Shown here piece by piece: positions 63,985 through 64,000 of a stretch of DNA of 64,000 bases. Made by a program: the position numbers and the translations under genes. The notes beneath the pieces are model-generated. The model was not told the origin of the DNA. It saw nothing but the letters and a program-made list of their open reading frames with translations, and ran no database searches. Source of the stretch: Skermanella rosea (GTDB lineage Bacteria; Pseudomonadota; Alphaproteobacteria; Azospirillales; Azospirillaceae); the NCBI RefSeq assembly GCF_016806835.2, contig NZ_CP086111.1, positions 3,315,471 through 3,379,470 of the forward strand, given 5' to 3'. Positions within the stretch are counted from its first letter, which is position 1; each line of letters begins with the position of its first letter.

Positions 63985-64000
63985 TCGGTCTTGAGAGCGG

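Noticed and set aside
1..64000. tRNA, rRNA, CRISPR arrays, prophage or integrase attachment sites
   Set aside because: No cloverleaf-like sequences, spaced direct repeats, phage structural genes or integrases were seen on either strand; gaps between genes are short.

Overview
The window is a 64 kb stretch of GC-rich, gene-dense chromosome from an alphaproteobacterium. The Rhodospirillales (Azospirillum/Skermanella-like lineages) fit best, but that is inference from gene content and order; no rRNA or other taxonomic marker is present. Supporting signs are the tlpA / argH-lptM-lysA-TIGR02302 block, a CpdR-like regulator, the chorismate mutase-hisC-tyrA block divergent from metX-metW, hpnCDE, TrmFO, the tatABC-serS-surE-pcm-LysM/M23-DUF815-yajC-secDF neighbourhood, and a GAAC-N7-GAAC LexA-type box. 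Almost everything is core genome. I found no tRNA, rRNA, CRISPR array, prophage or intact insertion sequence.

Layout. 1-7 kb: the 3' end of tsaC, an FAD-dependent 2-hydroxyacid oxidase, then a surface-glycosylation group (two large polytopic membrane proteins, a GtrA flippase and a DPM1-like glycosyltransferase). 7-15 kb: small lipoprotein, DUF1491, a lytic transglycosylase, a long DmdC-type acyl-CoA dehydrogenase, a class III adenylate cyclase, a serine hydrolase and an alpha/beta hydrolase. 15-27 kb: tlpA divergent from argH-lptM-lysA-DUF4175, a CpdR-like receiver, a zinc-ribbon membrane protein, ftsEX with YdcF, an rRNA methyltransferase and an acyltransferase. 26.5-29 kb: B12-dependent ribonucleotide reductase behind a probable SOS box. 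29-36.6 kb: an osmotic-adaptation neighbourhood (betaine-binding protein, MscS channel, aquaporin) containing two paralogous membrane-tethered winged-helix/TolB-like proteins. 36.6-37.8 kb: a guanidine exporter behind a guanidine-II (mini-ykkC) riboswitch, and ChaC. 38-44 kb: aromatic amino acid genes divergent from metX-metW. 44-51.7 kb: small envelope proteins, trmFO, a phytoene-synthase-like protein, hpnCDE (squalene for hopanoids) and an iron superoxide dismutase. 51.7-62 kb: an NDUFAF3-like protein, secF-secD-yajC, DUF815, a NlpD-like peptidase homologue, pcm, surE, serS and tatCBA, nearly all on the minus strand. 62-64 kb: a lone ABC ATPase and the C-terminal relic of an IS5-type transposase.

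How the parts work together: much of the content concerns the cell envelope (glycan decoration, LPS lipoprotein, FtsEX, PlsC, hopanoid precursor, Sec and Tat export, amidase-activator-like protein). Many adjacent genes overlap by ATGA, GTGA or TTGA, so translational coupling is common. The most notable regulatory signals are the guanidine-II riboswitch, the SOS box before nrdJ, a leader mini-ORF with a hairpin-split ribosome binding site before ftsE, and a perfect 21-bp inverted repeat at about 11.1 kb. No large unknown system stands out. The best candidate for new biology is the osmotic locus with its paired regulators. Domain calls rest on reading motifs by eye, without database searches.
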